A stretch of 64,000 bases of DNA. Source: Bathynomus jamesi (Eukaryota > Arthropoda > Malacostraca > Isopoda > Cirolanidae). Both the position numbers and the translations under genes were made by a program. The DNA lies in the NCBI GenBank assembly GCA_023014485.1, contig JAJOZX010000944.1, positions 321,001 to 385,000 of the forward strand. Reading direction: 5' to 3'. Below, one piece after another: positions 53,060-64,000 of the stretch (position 1 is the first letter of the stretch; the number at the start of each line of letters is the position of its first letter). The notes under the pieces were generated by a model, which made no database searches, was not told the origin of the DNA, and was given only the letters and a program-made list of their open reading frames with translations.

Positions 53060-55831
53060 AAGTCTTTTATTGTAACGCGCGTAGTATTAGAAATAAATTA
53101 AATAAATTTAAGGCGATAATTTATTCCGGCAACTATGATATAGTTGCTGTCACTGAAACTTGGTTAAATACCGTGACTCGGGACTTGTTGGGGGAACTTG
53201 ATATACCGGGTTTTAAACTCTTTACTAATGATAGGTTACATAGGTTTGGCGGTGGCGTTTTGCTGTACATTCGTAATTCCCTTAGGGTTATCGAGGTTAA
53301 GTTAGATTTTCCGGCAGCAATTAATGCGATTTGTGTTGAAGTTAGGGCGCGTAGTATTAGTTTTAATTTTGTTGTTGTTTATAGACCTCCCGTTCAACCC
53401 CTCGATACAGATACTAGATTTTACTCACTTCTTGGTAATTTTATTGACAATCGGAATAGTATAATTGTCGGAGACTTTAACTGCCCTAATGTTAATTACG
53501 AGAATTTTACTGGTAATGAGGAGGGTTTGAGATTGGTTGAGTTTATGGACGATAACTTTTTACGACAGATAGTTACCGAACCAACGCGCGGTGACAATAT
53601 TTTAGATTTGGTGATGACGAACGCCGAGAATATAGTCGAAGGTTTAGAAGTAGGCGAGAGTTTAGGATGTAGCGATCATCAAATTCTTAGGTTTAAGTTA
53701 TTGATTGAAAACACACAGGATAGTAACGTAGTAGAAGTCCCTCATTTTCGTAGGGCTAATTTTGATAGTTTTGTGGATAGGATGAAAGTAGTGGACTGGG
53801 ATAACTTATTTATGGGTAATGACACAAATTTGCGTTGGGTGGCGTTTAAAGAAAGTTTTAGGAATATTGAAAGGGAGTTTATTCCTCGTAGGCCCAAGCG
53901 CGCTAGAAATCGTGGTAGGCCGAAGTGGTGGAATAGGGAAATAGGCGAGTTCATAAACGAGCGTAATAGAGCGTATAGACTTAATAAGCGCAATGGCACG
54001 GCAGCTAACTTTAATAGATATATCGAGCTTGGGCGTCAGGTTAAAAGATGTTAGGAATGCCAAGCGTAGTTTAGAGATACTTATAGCTGCGGATAGTAAA
54101 CATAATCCCAAAAAGTTTTTGAATACGTAAATAATCGTAAGCCGGTAAAAGATAAGATAGGCCCTCTAGTGGATGTTAATGGCGCTTTGGCTTCTGACGC
54201 TCAGGCGCTGGCGGGTATTTTTAATAACTTTTTTGCGACAGTTTTTACCGTAGAAGACGTAAATAATGTCCCTGACGTGGACGATATCGTTCCATTTAGT
54301 AGCGAGACTATTTTAGATGAAATAACTGTTTACGAGGCTGAGATTGCGCATTATATCGATAGGCTAAAGGTTAGCAAGGCTCCAGGCCCTGACGCTTTTT
54401 ATCCTAGACATTTGAAAGATTTGAAAGACGTTATCGTAGGCCCCTTAACGAAGATTTTAATCAGTCACTCGAAACGGGGATTATTCCTGAAGACTTCAAA
54501 TTAGCTAACGTCACGCCTATTTTTAAGAAAGGCGACAGCGCAGTAGCTAGCAATTATAGGCCCATTAGCTTAACGTCAATTGTCGGTAAACTTTTGGAAT
54601 CCGTAGTTAGGGATCGTATCATCGATCACTTAGAAAGTAGAGATTTGATTAATAGTAGTCAGCATGGGTTTCGACGCCATAGGTCTTGTTTAACTAATTT
54701 GTTAGAATTTTATAACGAAATAGTGCGCGAATACGATAGGCATAGAGCAGCTGACGTTATTTATTTAGATTTTAAAAAGGCGTTCGATACAGTTCCGCAT
54801 AGGAGACTAATTGCGAAGGTTAAAGCGCACGGTATACGCGGTCAGGTAGCTAACTGGTTAGAAGAATGGCTTCGTGCTAGGAGGCAGAGGGTCGTAGTTA
54901 ATGGTAGTGAATCGGGGTGGTTAGATGTAGGTAGCGGTGTCCCACAGGGTTCAGTGTTAGGCCCATTGCTATTCGTAATTTACATTAACGACATAGATGT
55001 AGGATTGACTAGTAACGTGTCAAAATTCGCGGACGATACTAAAATAGGCGGTAAGGTTGTTAACGAGGACGATAGAAATAGGATCCAAGACGATGTAAAT
55101 AGGATTATGGAGTGGACAGATAAGTGGCAGATGCAATTTAACGTAGACAAATGTAAAGTTTTGCATATAGGTTCTCGCAACAATAATTACACGTACACGA
55201 TGGATGATAGGGAGTTAGCGAGCGTTGACGAGGAAGTAGATTTAGGCGTACGCGTATCTAAGGATTTAAAGGTTAGGAACCAGTGCCTGGAGTCTTGCGC
55301 AAAAGCTAATAGGATGTTAGGCTTCATAGCGCGTAATTTCGAATTTAAATCGAAGGATATTATATTGCCCCTTTACAAGTCCCTAGTCAGGCCTCATTTA
55401 GAATATGCCGTTCAGTTTTGGTGCCCGTACTTGCGTGAGGATATTGATAGGTTAGAAAGGGTTCAGCGTCGTGCCACGAAACTTATTCCGTCATTGCGCA
55501 ATAAGCCTTATGAAGATAGGATTAAAGAGTTAGACCTGTATTCACTCGAAACTAGAGATTAAGGGGGGAGCTTATTGAAGTTTTCAAAATCGTTAATAAC
55601 ATCGATAACGTAAATTTTGACAAATTGTTCACTTTCGATAATAGTAATACTCGCAATAACGGATTTAAGTTGCGTGGCAGACGTTTCATTACTAATATCG
55701 CTAAAAACTTCTTTACGTTTAAAGTAATTGATAAATGGAATAATCTTCCCGCGTCAGTCGTTCATTCTACCAGCGTTAATATGTTTAAGAACCGTCTTGA
55801 CAGACATTTTAAAAGTATTAACGTTGTTTAA
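53060..55831 (+). pseudogene. CR1 ORF2: APE endonuclease and reverse transcriptase, with indels
   Basis: Endonuclease: FYCNARSIRNKLNKFKAIIY, VAVTETWL (catalytic E), GGGVLLYIRNSLR, FVVVYRPPVQP, IIVGDFNCPNVNYE (D, N) and GCSDHQILRFK (catalytic H), in one frame to 54054. RT: SKAPGPDAFYPRHLK, FKKGD and SNYRPISLTSIVGK, QHGFRRHRSCLTNL, VIYLDFKKAFDTVPHRRLI, GVPQGSVLGPLLFVIYIND and KFADDTKIGG (catalytic FADD), ending WNNLPASVVHSTS. Breaks: near 54045, 54117 (T run), 54450 (T run) and 55556. Each is a small indel. ORF2 targets DNA and reverse-transcribes its own RNA. No in-frame ATG lies at the endonuclease start, so ORF2 may use coupled initiation or have lost its start. Confidence 0.9.
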
Positions 55832-55955
55832 TTAAAAAAAAAAGCAACAGGAGCTCTGGTGGTGGTGCTCGAGGATGAGTCTGTTGACGATGAATGCCAG
55901 CTTGTGACATGCCAGCGTGTGATGCCAGCAAAAAAAAAAAAAAAAAAAAAAAATT

Positions 55956-56594
55956 AGACTAACACGAACGTAGATGTAGCTCGTAGCGTAAACTAACCCA
56001 CTTTTTGTTTAACTTTACCTACTTTTTTTTTTCTTATCTCCTTACTTTGCATGTCTAACTTCTTTCTTGCATGTTTGTAGTTTGCATGGTATGACAGTGA
56101 GTTAAGACTGTGTTTGCATGGTTTGTAAGCGTTCTTATTTTACTTTTCATCTTTCACCCCTCTCCTATTTTCTCCGACTATTTTTCTGACTTGTCGGCAG
56201 TGGCCGGCGGATGATGATGGTGAGACTTTTTTCTCTTTTCTGAATGAATGTTAACCCACGAGTGATAGGTGTTGCTCCTTACTTAACCCCTTATCTCTTC
56301 TCTCGGGCTAACCTTAGAGTGGATATTAGGGTCTTTGTTAGCCTTAGCTTCTGTAGATACCTTCACAAGGTCCGTAGAAAAACTACTATTAAGTCCTTTT
56401 CCTGCTTTTTAGAAGTGTCCTTTGGTGTATTTTTGTGAGGAAAATAATATTTTTCTTGAGGGGAGGGGGTCCAACTTTCTCTCGCTTTATGTCCTACTCC
56501 TTAATACCCTTGTATGACCTACCAACTCAAAAGGATGTCTTATTATTATTATGTAAGCAATTTTCGAATTTTAAGGATTCCACGTTATTTTTTC
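55956..56594. other. No gene seen
   Basis: T-rich. A possible extension of the LINE 3-prime flank, but not shown. Confidence 0.4.
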
Positions 56595-56705
56595 GTTAGA
56601 CGCGAAGGACAAGGACGGGGACACTTCACAAGTTCGTTTCCCGTTATATCAGCGAGGTTGAGAGACGTTAGGATCAGTGTAGTTGGATGGGTGACCGTTA
56701 GGCCG
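56595..56705 (+). repeat. 5S-derived SINE head
   Basis: GTTTCCCGTTATATCAGCGA then GTTGGATGGGTGACCGTTAG. The second block matches the 5S rRNA box C region (T-G-G-A-T-G-G-G-T-G-A-C-C-G). Only the head remains. Confidence 0.75.
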
Positions 56706-56719
56706 GGTTGAAATTTTAA

Positions 56720-57034
56720 CCCCCTCATAAATTATTTTCGCTGTTTAAAGCCTCTGGCACAATTTTTCACTTTTTGACCAATATTGAAGAATATTCCATT
56801 TATACGAGACTTACTCTACAGTCAGGTTTTTTGATAACATAAATCTTTATTAACGTATAATATTTTATTTAATAATGTACAGTATTAGGAAAATTAATTA
56901 AGTACAACATATTCAGAAGAAAATATTAGAGGCATAATAAATGTGCTAAAAATCAATTCACTTTTTCGTTGTTCCTTATCACATCAAAAGGGAAGAAATT
57001 TTCAATATCGTTAGGAAATTTTATTTCATACGTT
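56720..57034. other. No gene seen
   Basis: AT-rich, no motif. Confidence 0.5.
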
Positions 57035-59170
57035 TCTTATTCATTCCATTGGGCCTTCCATTCAAACTTGGGCAGTTTTCGCCTTGATTCTAATGAGTTT
57101 AAGATAAACTTTTGACGGTTGTCATATCCTATTCTTTCCTGACATGTCTTTGTTACTAGATTCACTGTCCTTTCCACACTTTGACTGTGGGATGGAAAAG
57201 AAGCTATCTCCAGTGGCTTACATCAAGCCTGTAGTAGCTCATCGTCGTTAAAACTGTTTAGCAGCGGTGCAGTAGTAATGATCTCTTTTTGCCAATCGAT
57301 CATCTCGGTGTAGTCAGTAGATTGGAAATTGAGGGTTCGAGGAAACTCAAAGTTTCTGGTACCTGAAAATCCTGTTCTTGAAAGGATGATTTTCTAAATA
57401 GCTTGCTCCCTAATTTCTAGTCTCTTGTCAGTTACCACTGATATGAGTATATTTTCTGGGTGGGCAAAGTAGGCGTTATTCCTTAATACTGGTTCTATGA
57501 TTGATCTATGTTGTTCATCTAAATTTCGAAGCAAGCACATTAAATGCACCATCAGTTTCATTAGGATGAGATTTTATCTAAAACCACCCTGGAGCATAGA
57601 ACTGTATAATAATCTTGACTATATCTTGAAGGTTTTTATCGGGATTTGGCGTTGATATATATAATCGAAGGACCCTGTTGAGTAGAGTTAGCCAGCGAGC
57701 ATGGTGAAGGGTAACGGGATCGAGCGGACAGATCTTGAGAAGTGTCTCCAGTTTGCACTGCCAGACACATATTATAGAGATCTTTGATCACTGCTTAGCT
57801 CCTTCACAACATTTGCTGGAATTTCTTTAATGTTTCTCTCTACGCGAGAATATTTGACTACCTCCAATTTTGTTAAATCTGTTTTCAGTTTATTCCCAAT
57901 TGAACCCACAAAAGTATTTGGACCTGTTTTACCATCAATGGCTTTGTAGACGTGCATAAAAGGCAACTCATTCAAATGTAAGAGGCACACCAACCACTGC
58001 ACTGGTCTGTTAAGATGAATTTCAACCAGTTTTATATGACCACCAATTTTTCCTGTATTTACAGAAGTACCATCACACAGTAAAGCTTTGATAGTATCTG
58101 TGCTGTTCGCGTCTGTAATAGTAGTTATCAACTCTTCTGCTATGCAGCGAGCAGTTCCATTATCTGGTGTGACATGGTCTACATAGATGCTTCCAGGTTC
58201 TTTCACAATAACAAAAGTGTTGTTCTTTTATCTTTCCACTTTTAGTCAATGTGTTATCTTTCCTTCCATCAAATCCAAGGCACTCCATCTTCAGATTTTC
58301 GGATTTAGACCTAAAATATTTGTTTCACCCATGCGATTTCTCTCTCTTTCTAATTTCTTTCTGTCAAGCATGTTGGTGTGGTTAAGGATCCCCATATCTT
58401 TTAAAGCCGCATTGACTATTGCAGCTGCAGCTTTACAACTTACACGATAACGATCTGCTGTTAATACTAGGTTTTTATAGGAGTGCCTGTTCTGAATATT
58501 CTCAGTCAATTCTAAATCGGTCTCATAATCTACATCCTGACTCTCTGAATCTACATCCATGTCGTCTTCGGTATTTTCTATAAATTCCGATGGTAAAACA
58601 TTGGTGGCTTCAGTCATTTCTTCTTTGCTTTTAGTTGACGGTTTTGTGCTTTTTGGGCTCTTGCTAAAGATCTCCTCTTTGTTGAACTAGCTATGCGATC
58701 AATTGGTCCTAAATGATTTTTTCTTTGTTTTTGACCCACAAAAGACCCATTTCTGCCATTGGTATTTTATCCTTACACCTGCAAGATTTCCTATCAATTC
58801 CCTTATCATAGCATTCACAAGATATATCAAACATCTCATCATACTGAGCTACTTTTAAGGCAAAACTTTCATTTCTTCGATGATGTAACGGCACCTTGTT
58901 CAATTTTGAGGCTTCTATTAGTCGACTGACTTTAAGATAGATACCTTTGGTGTTAATCGTAGGAAAAGAAAATTTCATCCAAATGTCTTCAATATCTTTT
59001 ACAACAACCCTGTAACAATCATTAGCAGTTCTGATCCTTTTGATTTAGCTTCTTCACGACGGCGCACAAAAAGGTAGTGTCTCAACATTTATTTTTGAAG
59101 GAGTCATGGCTGCTGGGAATTCCGTAGGATATCCAAAGGCTGTATTTGAGGACTTGCTTCTAGTAGTCAT
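57035..59170 (-). pseudogene. Second orphan multicopy arthropod ORF family, broken
   Basis: Roughly 700 codons can be followed downward from an ATG at 59170. Blocks in order: TRSKSSNTAFGYPTEFPAAM; RHYLFVRREEAKSK; ALKVAQYDEMFDISCECYDK with SCRCKDKIP (Cys-rich, possible zinc site); the acidic frame 58617-58291 (VSCKAAAAIVNAALKDMGIL); frame 58206-57772 (ALLCDGTSVNTGKIGGHIKL; PVQWLVCLLHLNELPFMHVY; DGKTGPNTF); HHARWLTLLNRVLRLYISTP; NAYFAHPENILISVV; LNFQSTDYTEMIDWQKEI; and SHSQSVERTVNLVTKTCQ. As far as I recall, these blocks characterise an uncharacterised multicopy protein of many arthropods. D-G-T-x-V-N-T and C-L-L-H-x-N-E-L-P are its most conserved parts. At least six frameshifts or stops. Function unknown; a transposon origin is plausible but unproven. 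Confidence 0.75.
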
Positions 59171-59458
59171 AGTTTATATTCAGAACTAAAATCAAATACG
59201 TAATTTATGATAATTAAAATTATAAAGCAAATGCAAATTATTTCTATTTATCTGAAACAAAAATATCAAGCATTAAACAAACAACTTATGTAACATATAA
59301 CATGAAACGTATGCAAATATGAAGGTAAAAAAGGGAGGAGGGGCATGTGATAGGGGTAGTAGGGTAGCACATGCTTGATTTTTTAATATTTTGTTATGAT
59401 GATAAAATGAAACTTCTCACATAGTGTACTTTTTAAGAAAAAAAAATTCCCATTTTCG
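59171..59458. other. No gene seen
   Basis: AT-rich flank of the orphan gene. Confidence 0.5.
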
Positions 59459-59575
59459 ACCAGGCCTAGTGACCGTCCTGTCCTCCGCATTCAGATGATG
59501 TAGCGAAATAGTTCGGATCCCAGCTGTCCCTTCCGTCATACGACCTTTGCCATTACGACTGAGGTTACACAACCC
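59459..59575 (+). repeat. 5S-type SINE, degraded
   Basis: CCGTCCTGTCCTCCGCATTC, GATGATGTAGCG, GTTCGGATCCCAGCTGTCCC, TTCCGTCATACGACC, then GAGGTTACACAACCC. Core and tail are recognisable with deletions. Confidence 0.75.
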
Positions 59576-59708
59576 AAAATGTTATCATTAACACGTAGGA
59601 CGCAGCAAACAAATAAAAACGCCTTTTATTTTATTGTTTGAGTCGCCAGACATGGTTACGCGAATACTTCCATCAAGTCAGAAATTCAGACTAGCTCAAT
59701 ATATATAT

Positions 59709-60084
59709 GAAAATGAAAAGGTTTATTGGCAGACTATAGTCCATATGACAAATATTATTAATACAATGACAGTTTATATACTAAGGATAGAAATATATAC
59801 AATTGATTAGAAATAGTACTGTAATGTCGAAGTGGAGCTACAGACAGACGTTTTCGTACCAAGTCGTCCATAGCTTAGGCCTTAGAGGATAAATGGCAGG
59901 ACTCATGGATAGCTTGGATCGGGTTGGTTGATTTCTTAATTCTCTGCATTAGACTGTGTTGAGCACGTCTTGTTACCTCCGGGAAGCTCGGGACATTCAT
60001 TGCGGGTGGCAAACATTTGCGAAGCTGAGCATCTCGGGGGGTAATTTATGTAAGAGTCCAAAAGACCAGTTGTACAGCAAATTA
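59709..60084 (-). pseudogene. LINE 3-prime fragment, second copy of the 25-kb piece
   Basis: Reversed it matches 25136-25633 closely (CTCAGCTTCGCAAATGTTTG; CCAATAAACCTTTTCATTTT at the 3-prime end). It lacks the MITE present in the 25-kb copy and so shows the empty site (TATCCTCTAAGGC). Flanked by TA repeats. Confidence 0.8.
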
Positions 60085-60089
60085 TATAT

Positions 60090-61299
60090 ATATATACCAT
60101 ATATATATCTCCAATGCTATTTTCGTATGAATTAGCTAAAGTTTTTTAAGAATAATTGGTTCTAGGTGAAATAAATCGCTTTGCTGTTACATGACTAAAG
60201 TAGATGTACTTAACACCGAATCGGGGTTAATTTAGATTAAGTAAGATTTAGCAATGTCGCAGGTAGGAAATGACCGACTTCTTTTAAAGGAACTTTAGAA
60301 CATAATTCAATAACAGAAGCGAACATACAACTTGTAAGGCAGGAAAAAAATATATAATAAATAGTCTATATATATATATATAAACAAAGTAAAAAAAAAA
60401 ACACCCGAGATTGAACAAAATTTAAATAAATGTCTAACCTTAAAGAGGTTACACATTTGTTTAGGCAAAACCAAAGGGATTATTAAGCCGTTTCAACGTT
60501 TCATTAAGTTTGTCTCAATACGGAAGGATCGTATCGCGAAACTAAACCCTTCTCCGTGTCGCCATATTGAGAAGGCAAGACTGGGGAAGATCTTCGAAGA
60601 ACTCTCCCTAATTTTATCTTTGTTATTGGATAATGCAACACCAGTTTCTACATTTGATTTTTATAATAATAGTTTATCACTACATTGTTGTAGACTATTT
60701 TTTTTTTTTAATTAAGGAAGTCTGGAGGGCGGATCCGGTCTGTCAGGACCACAGTTCGGCCCTCCTGCTTCACTTATTGCGAGATAAATTCCATCGCAAT
60801 TTAATTTTGAAAAGTGAATTTCAGCCTCACACTCTCTTCTCAAACGTGGAGTTGTCACACATTCTACAGAAAACTTTGCAGCAACACAATGAATATCCAC
60901 GCCAACCACCAATTACAAACAGCTGCGACTGGATTTAAAAAGAAAAAAAAAGGAGAACGGGTTTATGACGTCAACTCGATTGCATCATCGTCCTTAGGAC
61001 CGACCGAATCATAAATTCAAAGGATGACGTCAATCTTGATCAATTTCCTCTCACGAGTTAGAAACAAATACCCGATTCTGAATTAAAACGCCACACAAGT
61101 ACCGTAATGTCATATTCATGCGCAGTTCCTTAAAAAAGTCCTCCTAGAAACAAAATTTCCAAGACAAAAAAAATTATTAATGGGTAAAGATTGGTTTTCT
61201 TTTCCCAAATTGTTTCTAGCGAGTTTTCTTCCGAAAACATGATTTTTCGATAACACGAGTATAAATATACACAGTAATAACGTTTGGGGTTATCGGGTG
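60090..61299. other. No gene recognised
   Basis: Short open frames around 60633-61014 show no motif or splice pattern that I can support. Confidence 0.4.
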
Positions 61300-61475
61300 A
61301 CCGGAGAAAGTCGCGTGACGAGTGGCCCTACACCTTTAAGTGGGATCCGAACCATCAAAGGGTAGTTACATCTAAACGCGGAGAACGGTAAACTACTAAA
61401 TATACCCAACATCGCTTAACTTCGCTGATCTAACGGGAAAGGGTGTTGTGACGTGGCCACGACGCAGCCCGCCAT
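61300..61475 (-). repeat. 5S-derived SINE
   Basis: Reversed: GGGCTGCGTCGTGGCCACGT, CACCCTTTCCCGTTAGATCA, GCGAAGTTAAGCGATGTTGG, then GTTCGGATCCCACTTAAAGG and TGTAGGGCCACTCGTCACGC. Best 5S resemblance in the window. Confidence 0.85.
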
Positions 61476-61754
61476 GTTTTCCACTCCATTTTAGAATTAG
61501 AATAAAAATTAGAAGGTGAGAATGAGATAAAACCCCAAAACCGAGGCGAAAAAAAAAGACAATAAACATGATCCAACTTTTCAGAAAGGAGAACAAAAGA
61601 ACGAGCAATATAGCGCAATTACTCCAACATTAGGCCGCTTTTCTGTGGCCAAAAAGGCTGCTATTATGACCCACTCGCATATGTTGCCAACACTATGGAT
61701 CGCACCAATTAAATCTCACAACATACAGCCGAACTAACAATAAACTACCTGCGA

Positions 61755-61755
61755 T

Positions 61756-61791
<36 letters not shown>

Positions 61792-61897
61792 CAGATTATA
61801 TATATATATAAAATCTCTCCTTTCTATTCCTTTCAAGTTCCTCCAATTAAAATTAATTAATGTAAACACGAATGAATTTGGATGTGTACATTTCTCG

Positions 61898-61967
<70 letters not shown>
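61755..61967. repeat. (GT)n microsatellites (two blocks)
   Basis: GT at 61758-61789 and at about 61899-61967, the second about 70 bp long. Confidence 0.97.
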
Positions 61968-61989
61968 ACCACATTAGGGCCAATAAAAG

Positions 61990-62650
61990 CTTAAAATGTT
62001 TAGAAAACTGCAGAACAATTACTTTGAATCTATAAATATATACAATTAATTTATTATTATTATTATTATTATTTGCTGTATTTATTTAAGACTACTTTGG
62101 GGTTTGCATTTTCATGTCGACTCTTCTTAACTAAAAAATGAATGCGAATGCACGCAACTGATTCCTCTCAAACACTCCTTTGATTCACCTTTGAAATGCT
62201 GTCACCATATTCACATGCAATTCAATCAACAATTGCGCATCCGTGAACCAATATCATTGCCCTCCCCCCCGCCCACAATTTGGGGTTACTGCGCCGCTAT
62301 TCTCTCTGTTCAGGTTCGCTCGCATCCATAAAACATTAAACTCGTTCCATAATTATCGAGTCGTAATCTTTTACAGCGTCAGTCTTCTCTACCTGTCGAC
62401 TTCACAAAAGCAAACGTTTCAAATGCTTCGGAACGAACCACACCTGCCTCGAATGCAATTTAATCAAACCGAAAACTATTCCATCTTCTTAAAAAAAAAA
62501 TATATATATGCCCCAGTCCTTCCTCTATCATAACAACAGTTATTCTATTTTCTGTTGAGAGTGTAAACTATAGCCTCTTGCGTACTATGAAATTAAGTTA
62601 TTTCATTACAGAATAAAAGATATCTGAGCAATGTATTTCATTTTCCATAT
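61990..62650. other. No gene seen
   Basis: Short (TTA)n at 62051-62072. No coding signal. Confidence 0.5.
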
Positions 62651-62653
62651 ATA

Positions 62654-62968
62654 CAGGGTGTCTCATAAGTCCGGTCTCGTAGGAAAATTTATTTTAAATT
62701 AAATTTACAAAAGTAATACGTTAGAATTAAAACGATCAAATTGATGTCTGGTTTTGGGGCCTTTTTTTTTTTTTGCTGCAGGTAGAACAACACGCAATGG
62801 CTAATATGGCAGGGAGTTACACTCGTGAGGAAAAGGCCTCCGGATGACTTGGAAAAAGTCCCAAAACAAGACATCAATTTGAACGTTTGTTTTAGTTATA
62901 ATGTATTATTTTTGTAAATTTAATTTAAAATAAATTTCTCTACGAGACCGGACTTATGAGACACCCTG
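62654..62968. mobile_element. Mariner-like MITE with about 105-bp inverted repeats
   Basis: Both ends read CAGGGTGTCTCATAAGTCCG inward. TA flanks at 62652-62653 and 62969-62970. Inside, an ATG (62797) reads MANMAGSYTREEKASG before a stop, a remnant of a transposase N-terminus (Y-[ST]-x-E-E-[KR]). Confidence 0.9.
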
Positions 62969-62970
62969 TA

Positions 62971-63925
62971 TATAGAAAATATCCTATTATATACTCTATT
63001 TAAAACACAATATTTTCCTACACGAGTTGCCGCAAAGTTAAAAAATATAAAAAATCTCAAAACGTTAAATTTGTCGTCCATTCTGACCCACAACTGTACT
63101 TTGAGGGGGGGTTAAAAAATTGGAATATAAGTGACTAAAACTACCCACCGAATTACACGTCAGAACCAATTTTCCAAACCATTTTTCATTTTCACGGACA
63201 GAATAAAAACGGAATTTCTCTTTCAATTTGAACGCTACAATTCCCGAGATTGACAGAGATGTTGTACCTTGGCAGAACGAAGTATTCAAGTGCCGAATCG
63301 AGCTATTAACGTAAAATCGCGTCAACGAATTATCGTTGAGCAACGAAAGCCAATGAATGGATCCAACACATCCTTCCATCGAAGTTCACGTATAAAATAA
63401 ACTTAAAAGAAATACTGTATAAACCACAACACCGTCGTTAAGGAGTTAAGTTTTATGAGGGCACGCTAAACAAAATTTAAATTAAAAAAAAACATTTACG
63501 AAAACATTTTTAATTAAAAGCAAATTTCTGCTTTGATGAAGTTTCAAAGTTAATTTTAAGTCCAAAATGAAAAGAAAAATATATAATAACGCGGAGCAGA
63601 CGGGGTACACAATTATGAATGAATACTTAATTACAGCGTCACGCTCCTTTACATAAACAAACGTAGTAGTATTGACTTGTCGCTAAGCTGTCTGTACGCG
63701 GCAAGGCTAAGCCGAAATCATGCAAAAATCTAAACATTCAAAAAGCAAAATATGAAGGGACAAATGCGAAAATTAGGTTAAGAAGATGAATAGTAAAGGA
63801 AGAAAACTAAAGAATGCAGTAACAAACGTCACAAGCGTGTTCGGTACTGAAGTGAAGAACAAAACCTTTAAGGATCTAATAAATGGGTCACTGCAGGAAA
63901 CAATAACAATAAAAACAGATAGCCC

Positions 63926-63930
<5 letters not shown>
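62971..63930. other. No gene seen
   Basis: No recognised feature; a (TA)n run at about 63933-63957 ends it. Confidence 0.5.
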
Positions 63931-63957
<27 letters not shown>

Positions 63958-63958
<1 letters not shown>

Positions 63959-64000
63959 GGGCTACGTCGTGGCCGATGTCGTAACACCGCTTCCCGGAGA
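63958..64000 (+). repeat. 5S-derived SINE head, cut by the window end
   Basis: GGGCTACGTCGTGGCCGATG then TCGTAACACCGCTTCCC, identical in layout to the heads at 8991-9007 and 61440-61475 (reversed). Confidence 0.75.

Larger units (their letters stand above)
51789..55955 (+). mobile_element. CR1-type LINE, nearly complete
   Basis: 5-prime region 51789-51988, ORF1 51989-53023, ORF2 about 53060-55831, short 3-prime UTR with repeated TGCCAGC motifs (55895-55929) and a poly-A tract at 55930-55954. It directly follows the 30-bp array, which may be part of its 5-prime UTR. Body codon usage favours TAGG/GTTAGG-rich codons, unlike its neighbours, so it is compositionally distinct. ORF2 has about four single-base breaks; otherwise all domains are present. 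Confidence 0.88.

Noticed and set aside
52054..53061. Minus-strand ORFs opposite CR1 ORF1
   Set aside because: Shadows of ORF1; no motif, while ORF1 has zinc finger and SGNH blocks.
61693..62035. ORFs in both strands over the GT repeats
   Set aside because: Encoded by (GT)n/(CA)n runs (poly-HT and poly-VC), not plausible genes.

Overview
The window is eukaryotic intergenic DNA dominated by transposable elements. It is AT-rich and full of (TA)n, (GT)n and (GA)n microsatellites. It carries Tc1/mariner, hAT, Merlin-like, CR1-like, LTR-type and SINE sequences, and has no operons and no recognisable intact host gene. The mix (mariner and Tc1 relatives, a CR1 LINE with an esterase ORF1, 5S- and tRNA-derived SINEs, orphan multicopy ORF families I recall from arthropods) suggests an arthropod, possibly a crustacean. 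That is inference; nothing here fixes the species.

Layout. 0-9 kb: LINE reverse-transcriptase remnants, a palindromic mariner-like element (2072-2642), possible host exons (3523-3872), a broken orphan gene (6571-7351) and a 5S-like SINE. 12.2-20 kb: a dense nest. A mariner-like remnant (12486-16250, TA duplication) holds a 3.5-kb element with ~454-bp inverted repeats and a 4-bp AATA duplication (12673-16207), which holds another mariner-like element (14195-15144). Next to it a LINE (16293-19980) is split by a mariner-like element (16691-18888), itself split by a Tc1 copy. 24.8-31.2 kb: an LTR-type element without pol, inserted in a GT microsatellite and invaded by a LINE fragment, two hAT MITEs and a hAT relative with a BED-like finger. 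31.5-49.5 kb: Tc1, mariner, hAT, Merlin-like and SINE copies, several in each other, plus foldback sequences. 50.8-56 kb: 31 identical 30-bp tandem repeats directly upstream of a nearly complete CR1-type LINE. 57-64 kb: a second broken orphan gene, LINE and SINE fragments and a MITE.

Most coding remnants carry frameshifts or stops, so little here is likely to be functional. CR1 is the best-preserved element; its breaks are single-base indels, several beside short homopolymers, so sequencing error is possible. The interest lies in how the elements are built: DNA elements with an extra inverted terminus, SINEs that share modules with each other and with a LINE, and target duplications that allow the nesting order to be read. 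No cellular pathway can be assembled from the window.
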